Shown: positions 23,756 to 32,763, numbered from the stretch's first letter. The stretch: DNA of 36,345 bases from Streptomyces tricolor (GCF_002155905.1 NZ_MUMF01000263.1:10937-47281); one strand, 5' to 3'. Notes: generated by a model from the sequence alone, not told the origin. Translations and numbers: made by a program.

Positions 23756-25018
23756 ATGGCCCTCGGGAAGCCCTCGACCCGACCTCCGGATGTTCCCCCG
23801 CCGCTGAACCTGTGGCGGGTGCGCGATTTCCTGATCATCTGGTGGGCACAGGTCACCTCGCGCATCGGGACACAGATCTCCCAGTTCGTGCTCCCGCTCC
23901 TGGTGCTCAGCGCCACCGGCTCGGCGAGCACCGCCGGCATGATTGCGGCACTGGAGCAGGTGCCGTACGTCCTCTTGGCCATCCCGGCCGGAGCGTTGGT
24001 CGAGAGATGGAACAAGCAAGTCGTCATGGCCATCGGCAACTTCGCCCGCGCCGTCCTCTTCGGGCTACTGGCCGGCTACCTACTCGGGGGCGGGACCGAC
24101 GTCCTGTTCATCGCCGTCACCGTGCTGAGCTCTGGGGTCGTCTACACCTTCTTCGACCAGGCCAGCGGCACCGTGTTCCCCCGCATCCTCCCCGCGCACG
24201 AACTCGCCAGGGCATCCGGCTGGGTGGAGGGAACGACAGCGATGACCGAGGTGCTGGGACCGGCCCTTGGCGGAGCACTGATCGGCCTCGGCGCCAACAC
24301 CATGGAGGGAGCCGGTTACGCCTTCGGAGCCGACGCGATCACCTACGTCATCGCCGGCATCGGCGTCCTGTGTCTGCGCACTTCCCTGCGGCCGGTAGCC
24401 GTCCAAGAGCGCCACGAACCCCTGTGGGCATCCATCCGGGAAGGGATCAGCTATCTCCTCAGCCATAGGGAACTCCGGCGACTGGCGCTGGCGAACTTCG
24501 TCAACATCGCCGCACTGGGCACGGTATGGCTCAGCTTCATGACCCTGATGAGGACCGAGTTCCACATCGACTCCTCCCGGACGGGCCTGCTGCTCTCCCT
24601 GGGGGCGTTGAGTGGCGTTCTCGGCAGCTTCTGCAGCGGAACTCTGCACCGGCGTCTCGGCGCGTACGGAGTGATGCTCTTTACGGGGCTGGGATGGTCG
24701 GCCGGCGAACTGATCATGGCACTCGCACCGGCGCCATGGGCCGCCGTGTTGGGCCTGGCCCTTGCTCTCTGGGTCGCACCGCCCTACTTCTCGACTCTCT
24801 ACGCCCACCGCATGTCGATCATCCCTCAGCCCATGCACACCAGAATCAACAGCATCTACCGGCTCCTCGCCCAGGCAGGTCTGCCCCTGGGACTCGCCAG
24901 CGGAGGCGCGCTTCTCGAGTCACTTGGCTCACGTGGGTTCCTGGCCCTGGCCGCTGCCGTCTTCTTGGCCGCAGCGATCACTGTGCACCTGCGAGTCCAC
25001 AGGGAAAAGAGCCAATGA
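23756..25018 (+). CDS. MFS exporter (DHA3 / EntS-MefA type)
   Basis: A 420-residue, probably 12-helix major facilitator protein of the drug:H+ antiporter-3 group. The N-terminus WRVRDFLIIWWAQVTSRIGT and the loop LAIPAGALVERWNK are characteristic, and long hydrophobic stretches recur throughout. Family members export siderophores, macrolides and other natural products. As the last gene of the cluster it is the natural candidate for product export or self-protection. The ATG at 23756 has only a weak SD (GAAGAAAG, about 10 bases away). No terminator is evident downstream. Confidence 0.9.
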   Translation: MALGKPSTRPPDVPPPLNLWRVRDFLIIWWAQVTSRIGTQISQFVLPLLVLSATGSASTAGMIAALEQVPYVLLAIPAGALVERWNKQVVMAIGNFARAVLFGLLAGYLLGGGTDVLFIAVTVLSSGVVYTFFDQASGTVFPRILPAHELARASGWVEGTTAMTEVLGPALGGALIGLGANTMEGAGYAFGADAITYVIAGIGVLCLRTSLRPVAVQERHEPLWASIREGISYLLSHRELRRLALANFVNIAALGTVWLSFMTLMRTEFHIDSSRTGLLLSLGALSGVLGSFCSGTLHRRLGAYGVMLFTGLGWSAGELIMALAPAPWAAVLGLALALWVAPPYFSTLYAHRMSIIPQPMHTRINSIYRLLAQAGLPLGLASGGALLESLGSRGFLALAAAVFLAAAITVHLRVHREKSQ

Positions 25019-25400
25019 GCTGCGATGCGTTGCGATCGGCTTCATGGAAGAACACGGCCGGGCCGTACGGGAAGAGGCACCCACCTCGTACGACAGCCCG
25101 CGGTGATCACCGGCGTCATCAGCGAAGCAATCCCCACCCTGGGGGCGCGGCGACATCGGAGGTCGTCAAGGGGGGCCGCTGATGTCCGCGTCTTTGCCGC
25201 CCCGCAAGACCCGGGCCGGTCACGGTCCGGGCCTTCGGCGTCCTCGTCGGACGTGAAACCCCGGCGCGTGGCGGATTTCGCAGGACTCTGGGATGCCACA
25301 CCAAGGAGTTGGCGCGAAATGCCAACGCTTTCGGCCGCCGTGGTGGGCATGATGCGTCCAGCCTCTCAGCAAGGCGGACGACGGGGAAGGGACAATTGAC
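25019..25400. other. Intergenic region after the cluster
   Basis: No gene is supported. It should contain the promoter of the secreted protein that starts at 25401. I found no convincing hairpin terminator for the cluster. Confidence 0.45.
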
Positions 25401-25961
25401 GTGACGGACAAGGCGACACAGCGTGTTTCCAGAACGGGTCTGCGCAAGAAGGCCGCGGTGCTCGCCGTGACAGCGGGGCTCTTCGGCGGGCTCGCGCTCT
25501 CCAACACACCCGCCTCCGCGAGCGCCGGCCAGGGGGTCATCGCGGGCGTCGACATTCCGTGGGACGACTGGGGCGACGAGGGTCCGATCTCCGCCACGGA
25601 CTACGCCACCAGCAACGTGACCGCGATGTGGCAGCAGATCCTGTGGGCGGACGGACTCCTGTCCTGGTCCGACATCGACTGCCAGTTCGGGCCCACCACC
25701 ACGGCCGCCACAAAGAACTGGCAGACCAAGTACCAGGTACCGGGCGGCGCGGACGGAATCGTGGGCCAGAACACGCTGAACCGCGCCGCACTGCACCTGA
25801 GCGGGGCGGCGGGCACGAACAACCGCATCATCTACAACGGCCGTTACGACAACCGCAAGATCACCATGACCCGGCAGGACGACGGACGCTGGGGCATGTG
25901 GATCAGCAGCGATCTGCGGCCGCTGTGGTACAACAACGCCACCTTCACTGTGTGTCCCTGA
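25401..25961 (+). CDS. Secreted peptidoglycan-binding-domain protein
   Basis: A 186-residue exported protein. A basic N-region (RTGLRKKAAV) and a hydrophobic core precede an Ala-rich cleavage site near ASA at residues 38-42. Residues about 70-130 match a PG_binding_1 repeat (FGPTTTAATKNWQTKYQV then ADGIVGQNTLNRA), a fold that holds peptidoglycan. The C-terminal 55 residues have no known motif; Cys94 and Cys185 could form a disulfide. No catalytic domain is attached. GTG 25401 follows GGGGAAGGGA with an 8-base spacer. It is probably wall-associated and not related to the upstream cluster. Confidence 0.85.
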   Translation: MTDKATQRVSRTGLRKKAAVLAVTAGLFGGLALSNTPASASAGQGVIAGVDIPWDDWGDEGPISATDYATSNVTAMWQQILWADGLLSWSDIDCQFGPTTTAATKNWQTKYQVPGGADGIVGQNTLNRAALHLSGAAGTNNRIIYNGRYDNRKITMTRQDDGRWGMWISSDLRPLWYNNATFTVCP

Positions 25962-26086
25962 TCCGGGAACGTCCGATCGAGGCAGCTGTCAGGGCACGGC
26001 CGACGCGGAGACAGGGCCTGGCCGGGGCCAGACTGGTGACGGCGAGCATCAGCACCCCGGGCGGGCTGGGGTAGCTAGGGCATGTG

Positions 26087-26112
26087 GGTGACACCCGGGA
26101 CGACCTGTCACC
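26087..26112. terminator. Candidate hairpin between convergent genes
   Basis: GGTGACA (26087-26093) pairs with TGTCACC (26106-26112) around a 12-base loop, between the convergent genes ending at 25961 and 26208. The stem is short, so confidence is low. Confidence 0.3.
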
Positions 26113-26207
26113 GGGGGTCGTTACGGACGCCGGTAGGCCAGCCTCGCCCGGTGCGCTCTGACGTTGACCTGGACTGTCTGCCACTTTGGATGGTGGGCGC
26201 GGAGCGA

Positions 26208-26594
26208 TCAGGTGAAGCGGACGAAGCCGGCGATGCGCGGGCTGAACGTCAGCTCGCACTGCTCACCGAGCGCCGAACGTACGCCCGCTGCCACATCGGC
26301 GTCCGGCTCACCGAACACCTCGAAGCGCTCCACCCGACAGTGCTTCATCACTTCTTGGATGTACGGGTCCGCCAGCTTCCAGTGGATTCGGACCGCTTCG
26401 GAGTTCCGGTAGAGCTGGAAGCTGTGGGCGAGCATCCGCTCTTCGTCCACGAAGGTCTCCACCATCAGCTGCGGCCCGTGCTGCTCTGCGAACGCCACTG
26501 CCCTGGCGATGGCGTCGCGAAAGCCCTCCAGATGACCGTCGTTGATGCGCATGGTGTTCCGGAAGAGGAGAATGGTCGATGCCTGAGTGGTCAT
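26208..26594 (-). CDS. ABM-fold (dimeric alpha/beta barrel) small protein
   Basis: A 128-residue protein with the antibiotic-biosynthesis-monooxygenase ferredoxin-like fold: ILLFRNTMRINDGHLEGFRDAI, then MVETFVDEERMLAHSFQLYRN and HWKLADPYIQEVMKHC. Members are cofactor-free oxygenases, heme or quinol binding proteins, or of unknown role. Its beta-alpha-beta order is visible but no catalytic residue can be named. ATG 26592-26594 is chosen over the GTG 21 bases upstream because it matches the conserved N-terminus. It is alone on its strand. Confidence 0.75.
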   Translation of the reverse strand: MTTQASTILLFRNTMRINDGHLEGFRDAIARAVAFAEQHGPQLMVETFVDEERMLAHSFQLYRNSEAVRIHWKLADPYIQEVMKHCRVERFEVFGEPDADVAAGVRSALGEQCELTFSPRIAGFVRFT

Positions 26595-26703
26595 GACTCG
26601 ACCCTCGCCCCTCAACCGTGGTTGAGGTCAAGCCTGATGCCGCCGACTTCAACGATCCGGTCCGTCCCTGACCGACGGCCATGGGCCGCCGCGACCACAG
26701 CGA

Positions 26704-26739
26704 CTCGGAGGACCTGGCGCCGTGGCCGGGTCCTCCGAG
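26704..26739 (-). terminator. Terminator hairpin of the DUF2267 gene
   Basis: CTCGGAGGACC (26704-26714) pairs perfectly with GGTCCTCCGAG (26729-26739), 10 bases beyond the stop of the minus-strand gene ending at 26750. Confidence 0.7.
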
Positions 26740-26749
26740 GACCGGAGTC

Positions 26750-27142
26750 TCAGCCGGCGAGGTCCGGCTTGCCGAACAAGGCGGCGTAGCTGGAGGGGAG
26801 CTGGCTGATGAGCTGGTTCAGCTCGCCGCCGCTGACCGTGTCCGCGACGGTGGTCAGGACGGCGCTGGCGTCCCGTTCAGCGGTGCGTGGCCGCTCTCCG
26901 ACACGCTCGGCGACCCGACGGTGGAATTCCTCGATCCCGAAGATCTCGGGCTGCTGCTGTTTCGCTCCGGTCAGCATCTCTCCCAGCGCGCCGGGCAGCT
27001 GGGCAGCGAGATCATCGACCTCTCCCGGAGTGATCCGCTGCGCCAGCACCCCTAGGACGGCTTCGGTGATCGTGGCGGCTTGGTCCTGGTCGGTGTATTC
27101 GCCGCGCTCGCGGACGCGGGCGAGGAACTCGTCGTACCTCAT
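26750..27142 (-). CDS. DUF2267 family protein
   Basis: A 130-residue helical protein with two similar halves: YDEFLARVRERGEYTDQDQA with a GVLAQRITPGEVDDLAAQLP repeat, then FHRRVAERVGERPRTAERDA with VADTVSGGELNQLISQLP. This duplicated pattern is typical of DUF2267 proteins, which are common in actinobacteria and of unknown function. ATG 27140-27142 has a near-perfect SD (GGAGGTGACC); the longer TTG reading (27154) is unnecessary. It has its own terminator. Confidence 0.88.
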   Translation of the reverse strand: MRYDEFLARVRERGEYTDQDQAATITEAVLGVLAQRITPGEVDDLAAQLPGALGEMLTGAKQQQPEIFGIEEFHRRVAERVGERPRTAERDASAVLTTVADTVSGGELNQLISQLPSSYAALFGKPDLAG

Positions 27143-27375
27143 GGTCACCTCCAACGTACGTGCCTCTTGCCGGCAACCGGCCCTCTGATGCTGCCCCTGG
27201 TCCAGTACCCAGCAGCCCGGCGCACGTGCAGCTGACGGCAGCGAGCGCAGGGGCGGAGGCCGGGATGCCGGGAGCGCAGCGCCTCCTGGACGTTCATGAC
27301 GACCCCGGAGACCGGCTGGTGAACCGCCTGACGCGGTGGTTCGGGCCTCTGGATGTCATGCGTGGCCCGTACGCC

Positions 27376-27417
27376 AAAAAAATGGGGGCCGACCCCGGCT
27401 GCCCGGGGTCGGGCCCC
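27376..27417 (-). terminator. Intrinsic terminator with T-tract for the FG-GAP gene
   Basis: On the minus strand a long GC stem (27384-27417, arms pairing GGGGCC-GACCCCGG with CCGGGGTCGGGCCCC, one bulge) is followed by seven T (A-run 27376-27382 on plus). This is a textbook intrinsic terminator, unusual for such a GC-rich genome, about 80 bases after the stop at 27500. Confidence 0.9.
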
Positions 27418-27499
27418 TGCTCACCCGGAGGGATCAAGTCCATGTCGCCACCCAGGCTGACCAGTTCCTGCAACCCCTCAGAGGCGGGATGGAACACGT

Positions 27500-28969
27500 T
27501 CAGTGGCCGAGGACGAGACCCAGCAGGGCGCCGGTGGGATTGGCGCCGATGTCGGACCCGATGAAGCCGATGGCTCCGGCGCCCGTGATCTTTCCGCCGG
27601 TGGCTTTCAGGGCCTGCACGCCTCCGTCGAAGGCGTTCTCGCCGTGCACGCCGACGCCGAGGTCGTCCTGGCCGTTGTTGTCGAAGTCCAGAAGGGTGAC
27701 CGACCTCCCCATGTAGTCGTTCTTCTCCGGGGTGCCGACGGTCTCCTTCTGCGAGAACGACTGGGAACCGGTCCCGGAGAGGCCGGTCGGGGCGCCGTAG
27801 AGGACGGTGGCCATGCCCGCACCATCCGCCCCGTCGATCGACTCGCCGGAGACTCCCACCGCCACGTCGGCGATGCCGTCGTTGTTGATGTCTCCGGTCG
27901 CCACACTGGACCCGAAGAGATCGAGTTCCTCAGGCGCTCCGGCGACACCGGGCGTGGCCTGGGTGATGGTGGTGGTGCGGGAGGCGGAGATACCGTCGGT
28001 GCCGCCGTAGTAGGCCACCACCTGCCCGGCCGCGCTGATTCCGTTCACCTTCTCGTAGAGGTCGCCGAGGATCACGTCGGACCGCCCGTCGCCGTTGACG
28101 TCACCCGACGCGAGCAGGGCCTGGCCGCTCCAGGCACCCGAGTCGACGGTGGAGACAGGGGACGAAGCGAGCCCGCCGCTGCCTCCTCGAAAGACTCGGA
28201 CGTCGTTGGAGGACGTCTCGGCGTAGTCGTTGGTGACGGTCGCCAGGTCCGTGTAGCCGTCGCCGTCGACGTCGCCCGTGGCGATGTCCATGAACCGATC
28301 CTGGGGCACCTTCACCGTCGGGCCCGCCACCGCCGTGCGCTGGGCGGTGAAGGAGTACGTGAAGTAGGAACGCTTCCCCTCCGAGCCGACCACCAGCTCC
28401 GTACGCCCGTCGCGGTTGAAGTCGCCCGCGGCCAGACATTCCCCGAACTGGTCATTCTCAGCTTGCTGCCCCGAGGGGACGTTCAACCCGACGGCCTGGC
28501 CGGACAGTCCCGAAGCGCTGCCGAAGATCACGGCCACGAGCCCGGCGTCGACGACGTCGAGCTTCTCGTACGGGGCACCCACGGCCAGATCCGCGTAGCC
28601 GTCATTGTCGAAGTCGGCCGAGGTCAACGCCCAGCCGAACCAGTCACCCGTCTCCGGTGCACCGGGAACGCCCGGGCTGTCCTGCGTCAGGATCTGCCGT
28701 CTGGCGGTGTCCGGTCCGGATGCCGAGCCGTAGACGACCGCTGTGTACCCGGCGCCTTTCACCGCCCCGACCGCACCCGAGGGCCCGCCGGCCGCGAGGT
28801 CGCGGTAGCCGTCACCGTTGAAGTCGTACGGCATCGCCGGCCGCACCGTCGCCGCACCGGACCCAGCCGGGGAGCCGGCACCGAAGGACAGAGGTGCGGA
28901 GGTGAGGACGGTGCCCGTGAGGGCCGCGAGGAGTGCCGATGAGGTGGTGAGACGTCTGAGAAATGTCAT
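27500..28969 (-). CDS. Secreted FG-GAP repeat (integrin-alpha-like beta-propeller) protein
   Basis: A 489-residue exported protein. The signal peptide is MTFLRRLTTSSALLAALTGT with cleavage near SFGA. The mature part contains at least seven FG-GAP repeats, each with a calcium-binding D-x-(D/N)-x-DG loop: DFNGDGYRDLAAGG, DFDNDGYADLAVGAPYE, DFNRDGRTELVVGSEG, DVDGDGYTDLATVTN, DVNGDGRSDVILGD, DINNDGIADVAVGVSGE and DFDNNGQDDLGVGVHGEN. The fold should be a seven-bladed propeller. Its role is unknown; such Streptomyces proteins are extracellular and sometimes carry enzymes, but none is attached here. The ATG at 28969 is chosen because the signal peptide starts there. Confidence 0.9.
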   Translation of the reverse strand: MTFLRRLTTSSALLAALTGTVLTSAPLSFGAGSPAGSGAATVRPAMPYDFNGDGYRDLAAGGPSGAVGAVKGAGYTAVVYGSASGPDTARRQILTQDSPGVPGAPETGDWFGWALTSADFDNDGYADLAVGAPYEKLDVVDAGLVAVIFGSASGLSGQAVGLNVPSGQQAENDQFGECLAAGDFNRDGRTELVVGSEGKRSYFTYSFTAQRTAVAGPTVKVPQDRFMDIATGDVDGDGYTDLATVTNDYAETSSNDVRVFRGGSGGLASSPVSTVDSGAWSGQALLASGDVNGDGRSDVILGDLYEKVNGISAAGQVVAYYGGTDGISASRTTTITQATPGVAGAPEELDLFGSSVATGDINNDGIADVAVGVSGESIDGADGAGMATVLYGAPTGLSGTGSQSFSQKETVGTPEKNDYMGRSVTLLDFDNNGQDDLGVGVHGENAFDGGVQALKATGGKITGAGAIGFIGSDIGANPTGALLGLVLGH

Positions 28970-29174
28970 GGGCCCGCAGTCTGAGCGCGGAAAGCAGCAC
29001 TCCCAAGACAGGAACCAGCCAATCGGACACCTGGCGCAGACAGGCCGCACTGACCGCCACGACCAGGCCGAACGCTTCAGGCCGATGAGCTGAGGCCGCT
29101 CCCGCAGACACCCGCGCCTGAGCAGCCGGCCGGGCGCGGCGGGCGGATGGCGGGTGGGGGTGACTGTTCCTGCG

Positions 29175-31490
29175 TCAGGTGGTGGCGGCACCGGCGTCGT
29201 CGAGTGCGGCGAGTGCCTTCGTGGCCTCGGCCAGGAGCGGGCTTCGCAGTGCGGCGAGGGCGTCGCGGGCGGTGCGCAGCGTCGTGCGGGCCTCTGGGTG
29301 TCCCAGGGCGGCGAGTGTCTGGCCCAGGTGCAGGCGGGTCCGTTCGGCCCACGCCGACACCTGAGCGGCCTCCAGGGCGCCGAGGGCCTGCCGCAGCGGC
29401 GTTTCCGCCTCGCGCCAGCGTTCCAGGGCCGCGAGGTCGTTGCCGATGTGCAGCCGCGTAACGGCGAGGTACAGCGTGATCACCCGGTCCGTCCGGCCGG
29501 GGACGCCGGCGCGGCAGATCCGTTCGCTGCGGCGGTGCAGGTCCAGCGCCTCGGCCGCCCGGCCGGTCTCGCGCAGCAGGGTGCCCAGGGTGTTGAGCAG
29601 CGTCAGCTCGGCCAGCCGGCTCTGCGGGGACTTCTCGGCGGCGAGGCGGTGGACTCCCTCGCGCAGCCGCTCCTCGGCCTCCTGCATGCGGCCCTGCCGC
29701 TGGAGTGCGCCCGCGCCGTACCCGAGTGCCCAGCCCTCCTGGAGTCCGTCCCGGCACTCGCGGGCCGCCGCGAGCGCGGCGTCGGCGCTCGCCAGGGCGG
29801 CCCGTGCGTCGTGGGTACAGGAGTTGTGGGCCCAGGAGAGGTAGTTGAGGTGAACCGCTTCCTCCCGTTTGCTGCCCAGCAGGCGGGCGGAGGCGGCGGA
29901 GAGCCGGAAAACCTCCACCCACTGCTCCCAGTGCTGGTTGAGGTCGGAGAACCAGTGCATCGCCTCCGCCGTGTCCAGGACCTGCCGGTGCCGGCCGGTG
30001 TCGTGGGCCCGGCGCAGCGACGCGAGCCACTGGGCCCGCTCGGCCTCCAGCCAGGCCCGTGCCTCGTCCCGGCCGGCGGGCGCCGTCTCCGGGTCCGGGT
30101 CGCTCCGCGGCTCGGTCTGTTCGTGGTCGGCGTCGAAGTGCAGCGCGGCGGCGGTGGCCCGGCGCAGGACCCAGGACGCGGCCCGGTCGAGCGCGGCGTC
30201 GCGGACCTCGGGACCGTCCTCGGTGTCCACCTGCTCGGACGCGTAGAGCCTGAGCAGGTCGTGGAAGCGATACCGCTCGGCGGCGGCATCGCTCTGCAGC
30301 AGCCCGGCATCGGTCAGTTCCTCGGCGCAGCCCACCGCTTCCTCGTGGGACAGTCCGGCCAGGAGCGCGGCGGTCTGGGGGCTGAAGTCCGCTCCGGCGG
30401 CGAGCGCGGCGCGCCGTAACAACGTCCGGGGTTCCTGCGGGAGTTGCCGGTAGGAGAGCGCGAAGGCGGCACGCACCCGCAGACTTCCGGCCTGCAGGCC
30501 GTCCAGCCGCCGGCCCTCGGCACCGAGACGGGTGACGAGCTTGCCGAGGCGTTCGTGCGGCCGGCTGAGGAGCCGCTGGCCGGCGATCCGGACGGCCAGC
30601 GGCAGGTGCCCGCACAGGTCGGCGAGATCGCGTGCGGCCTGTGCCTCCGCCCGCACCCGTTCCGGGCCGATGATGCGGGTCAGCAGCTCTACCGCCTCCT
30701 CGCGCCGCAGCAGAGCGAGATCGGTGCGGTGGACGGACTCCAGACCGGCCAGAGCGCGGCGGCTGGTGACGAGGGTCAGGGACGGACCGGAGCCGGGCAG
30801 CAGGGGGCCGACCTGGGACTCGTCGGCGGCGTTGTCGAGGAGCAGCAGCAGGCGTCGCTCACCGGCCAGGGACCGCCACAGACCGGCACGGTCGTCGGTA
30901 CCGGCCGGTATCGCCGCGTCGGCGACCCCCAGCGCACCGAGCAGCCGGGCCAGCGCGTCCCGGGGAGTCGTCGGCTCGGGATCCATGCCGTGCAGGTCCA
31001 GGGCGAACTGCCCGTCCGGGAAGTGCGGGGCGAGGCGGTGCGCGGCGTGCACCGCGAACGCGGTCTTGCCGAGCCCCGGCTGCCCGGTGACCACGGTGAC
31101 CACCGGCAGCCCCGGACCGGCGTCCTGCGCCAGTTCCAGCAGCCGGGCGAGCGCCGGGCCGCGGGCGGTGAAGTCCCGGATGTCGCGCGGCAGCGCCAAG
31201 GGCCCGCCCCCGGCCGGTACGGGGCCCGTCCTGGGGCGCGGACGGCCCACGGCGGCGGACTTCTCCAGGCGCGCCGCCTCGGCACCGTCCAGTCCCAGCG
31301 CCTCGGCCAGCGCCTGCACCGTACGGCGCTGCGGCCCCCGGGTGCGTCCGCGTTCCATGTCGGCCAGCGCCCTGACGCTCACTCCGGACGCGTGCGACAG
31401 CGCCTCCTGGCTCAGCCCGGAACGGACCCGCAGATGCCGCAACCGCTGTCCGAAGTCCCCCGTGGAAGGCGTGCCGTCACGCACCGTCAC
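29175..31490 (-). CDS. XRE-NB-ARC-TPR regulator (AfsR-like ATPase without SARP domain)
   Basis: A 771-residue STAND-type regulator. Residues 14-65 form an XRE helix-turn-helix (LRHLRVRSGLSQEALSHASG, then RALADMERGRTRGPQ). An NB-ARC ATPase follows, with Walker A G136-QPGLGKT-143 and Walker B RLLLLLDNAAD, then a GLPLA-like CGHLPLAVRIAG block. The C-terminal half (from about 440) is TPR-like helical repeats. AfsR has the same ATPase and TPR parts but a SARP DNA-binding domain instead of XRE. Such proteins act as nucleotide-gated transcription factors, often for secondary metabolism. The 12-bp inverted repeat 37 bases upstream may be its own operator. Divergent from the lipoprotein gene. Confidence 0.9.
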   Translation of the reverse strand: MTVRDGTPSTGDFGQRLRHLRVRSGLSQEALSHASGVSVRALADMERGRTRGPQRRTVQALAEALGLDGAEAARLEKSAAVGRPRPRTGPVPAGGGPLALPRDIRDFTARGPALARLLELAQDAGPGLPVVTVVTGQPGLGKTAFAVHAAHRLAPHFPDGQFALDLHGMDPEPTTPRDALARLLGALGVADAAIPAGTDDRAGLWRSLAGERRLLLLLDNAADESQVGPLLPGSGPSLTLVTSRRALAGLESVHRTDLALLRREEAVELLTRIIGPERVRAEAQAARDLADLCGHLPLAVRIAGQRLLSRPHERLGKLVTRLGAEGRRLDGLQAGSLRVRAAFALSYRQLPQEPRTLLRRAALAAGADFSPQTAALLAGLSHEEAVGCAEELTDAGLLQSDAAAERYRFHDLLRLYASEQVDTEDGPEVRDAALDRAASWVLRRATAAALHFDADHEQTEPRSDPDPETAPAGRDEARAWLEAERAQWLASLRRAHDTGRHRQVLDTAEAMHWFSDLNQHWEQWVEVFRLSAASARLLGSKREEAVHLNYLSWAHNSCTHDARAALASADAALAAARECRDGLQEGWALGYGAGALQRQGRMQEAEERLREGVHRLAAEKSPQSRLAELTLLNTLGTLLRETGRAAEALDLHRRSERICRAGVPGRTDRVITLYLAVTRLHIGNDLAALERWREAETPLRQALGALEAAQVSAWAERTRLHLGQTLAALGHPEARTTLRTARDALAALRSPLLAEATKALAALDDAGAATT

Positions 31491-31526
31491 TGTCCCCGAT
31501 TCGTCCGGCTCGTCCGGTTGAGAGCC

Positions 31527-31560
31527 CCGGCAGAAGTATGGCCGACGGTACTTCTGCCGG
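31527..31560. promoter_or_regulatory. 12-bp perfect inverted repeat upstream of the XRE-NB-ARC gene
   Basis: CCGGCAGAAGTA (31527-31538) is mirrored by TACTTCTGCCGG (31549-31560) around 10 bases, and a third partial half site CCGGCAGAA repeats at 31557-31565. It lies 37 bases before the regulator start in the divergent region, suiting autoregulation. As RNA it could also form a leader hairpin. Confidence 0.6.
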
Positions 31561-31758
31561 CAGAACCGCCTGGGCGGCGGAGACCGGAAATGGTCGACTG
31601 AAGTCCGGCGCGGAACGCACCTGCCGGTACCGCCGGAGGGCGTGCGCGCCGCGCCGTCCGGCTACCGGACGGCAGCGACCACCGACCACCTGACCGACAC
31701 ACGGACACACCGGCCGACGGCACCGCGCCGCGGCCGCACCACTCACGGGGGAGTCTCC

Positions 31759-32472
31759 ATGAACACTGCGCGTCACCGCTCCACGCTGCTCGCCGCCGCG
31801 GGCACGGTTCTCGCCCTGTCGCTCACCGCCTGCCAGAGCGACGGGGACGGCGCCTCGTCGTCCGCGCCGACCACCTCGGCCACGGTGGCGTCGTCCCCGG
31901 CGGCCGCCGCGCCGACGGCCGGCAAGGGCACCGGCACCTCCGACACGACGGGCTCGACCGGCTCGGCGTCGGCGGCGTCGAAGGGCTCGGCCGGCTCCAG
32001 CGGCGCCTCCGCGGGCTCGGCCGGTGCGACCGGCGAGCGGGTGAGCGCCTCCACTCCGCTCTGCACCGCGAAGGACGTCCGTGTCACTGCCGCCAGGCAG
32101 GACGGGCCGCCCTACACCCACATCGTCCTCACGGCGAAGAGCACCATCGGGCACTCCTGCCGGCTGACGGGCTTTCCGCACATCCAGTTCCTGGAGAGCC
32201 ACAAGCAGGATGTCCCGGCCGTTGCCAAGAGCAAGCCGGCCACGCCGGTAGTCCTCACCGCGGGAGCCCCGGCCTACGCTCTGGTGAGGCTGTCGGACGG
32301 CGGGCTCGACGAGGACAACGAACCCGTGTCGGCGTTCTCCGTCATGCTGGACGGCGACTCCACGGTCATCGCCGTCACCGCGCCCGGCAGCGACGGCATC
32401 GCCGTCGACCCGGCGAAGGCCCTCACCGGCTACTGGACGCCTGAACTGCGCAACGGCGCGGACGACTTCTGA
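31759..32472 (+). CDS. DUF4232 lipoprotein
   Basis: A 237-residue lipoprotein. The signal peptide ends in the lipobox L22-T-A-C25. Residues 26-92 are a low-complexity Ser/Ala/Gly/Thr linker that should span the peptidoglycan. The rest is a DUF4232 domain (LCTAKDVRVTAARQDGPPYTH, CRLTGFPHIQFLE, DEDNEPVSAFSVML, end TGYWTPEL), a secreted beta-sandwich of unknown role, with a Cys pair likely bridged. ATG 31759 follows GGGGGAG; the upstream ATG at 31642 would add a non-signal extension. Confidence 0.88.
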   Translation: MNTARHRSTLLAAAGTVLALSLTACQSDGDGASSSAPTTSATVASSPAAAAPTAGKGTGTSDTTGSTGSASAASKGSAGSSGASAGSAGATGERVSASTPLCTAKDVRVTAARQDGPPYTHIVLTAKSTIGHSCRLTGFPHIQFLESHKQDVPAVAKSKPATPVVLTAGAPAYALVRLSDGGLDEDNEPVSAFSVMLDGDSTVIAVTAPGSDGIAVDPAKALTGYWTPELRNGADDF

Positions 32473-32515
32473 CCCCAGCCGAAGGGGGCGGGGTTCCACG
32501 GACGGTGAGAGGACA

Positions 32516-32565
32516 CGGTCGCACCGGCGGCGCAGCCACGGTTGAGGCTGACGCCGGTGCGACCG
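32516..32565 (+). terminator. 14-bp stem-loop after the DUF4232 gene
   Basis: CGGTCGCACCGGCG (32516-32529) pairs perfectly with CGCCGGTGCGACCG (32552-32565). The 22-base loop holds a minor AGCC/GGCT stem. It lies 43 bases after the stop. Confidence 0.7.
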
Positions 32566-32763
32566 CCGCGCCGCCCTGCCTCCGCCACTCTGGAAGGGCC
32601 GGCGCCTCGGCGCCGCAGGGCGGCGGTGCGCTCTACCGTCCACTGCGCACCGCCGAGCGACCCGTCGACCACCACCTCAAGCGCACCCCGTCGGCCGGGT
32701 CGGCAGGCAGCGCTTCGATCATGGTCGGTGCGACTGGGCTGACGCCCGGCCCCGCTCACACTT

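Noticed and set aside
8630..25018. Reading the cluster as an exopolysaccharide or capsule locus
   Set aside because: No polymerase, flippase, Wzz-like or polyprenyl-phosphate transferase gene, and a DHA3-type exporter instead; kept only as an alternative.
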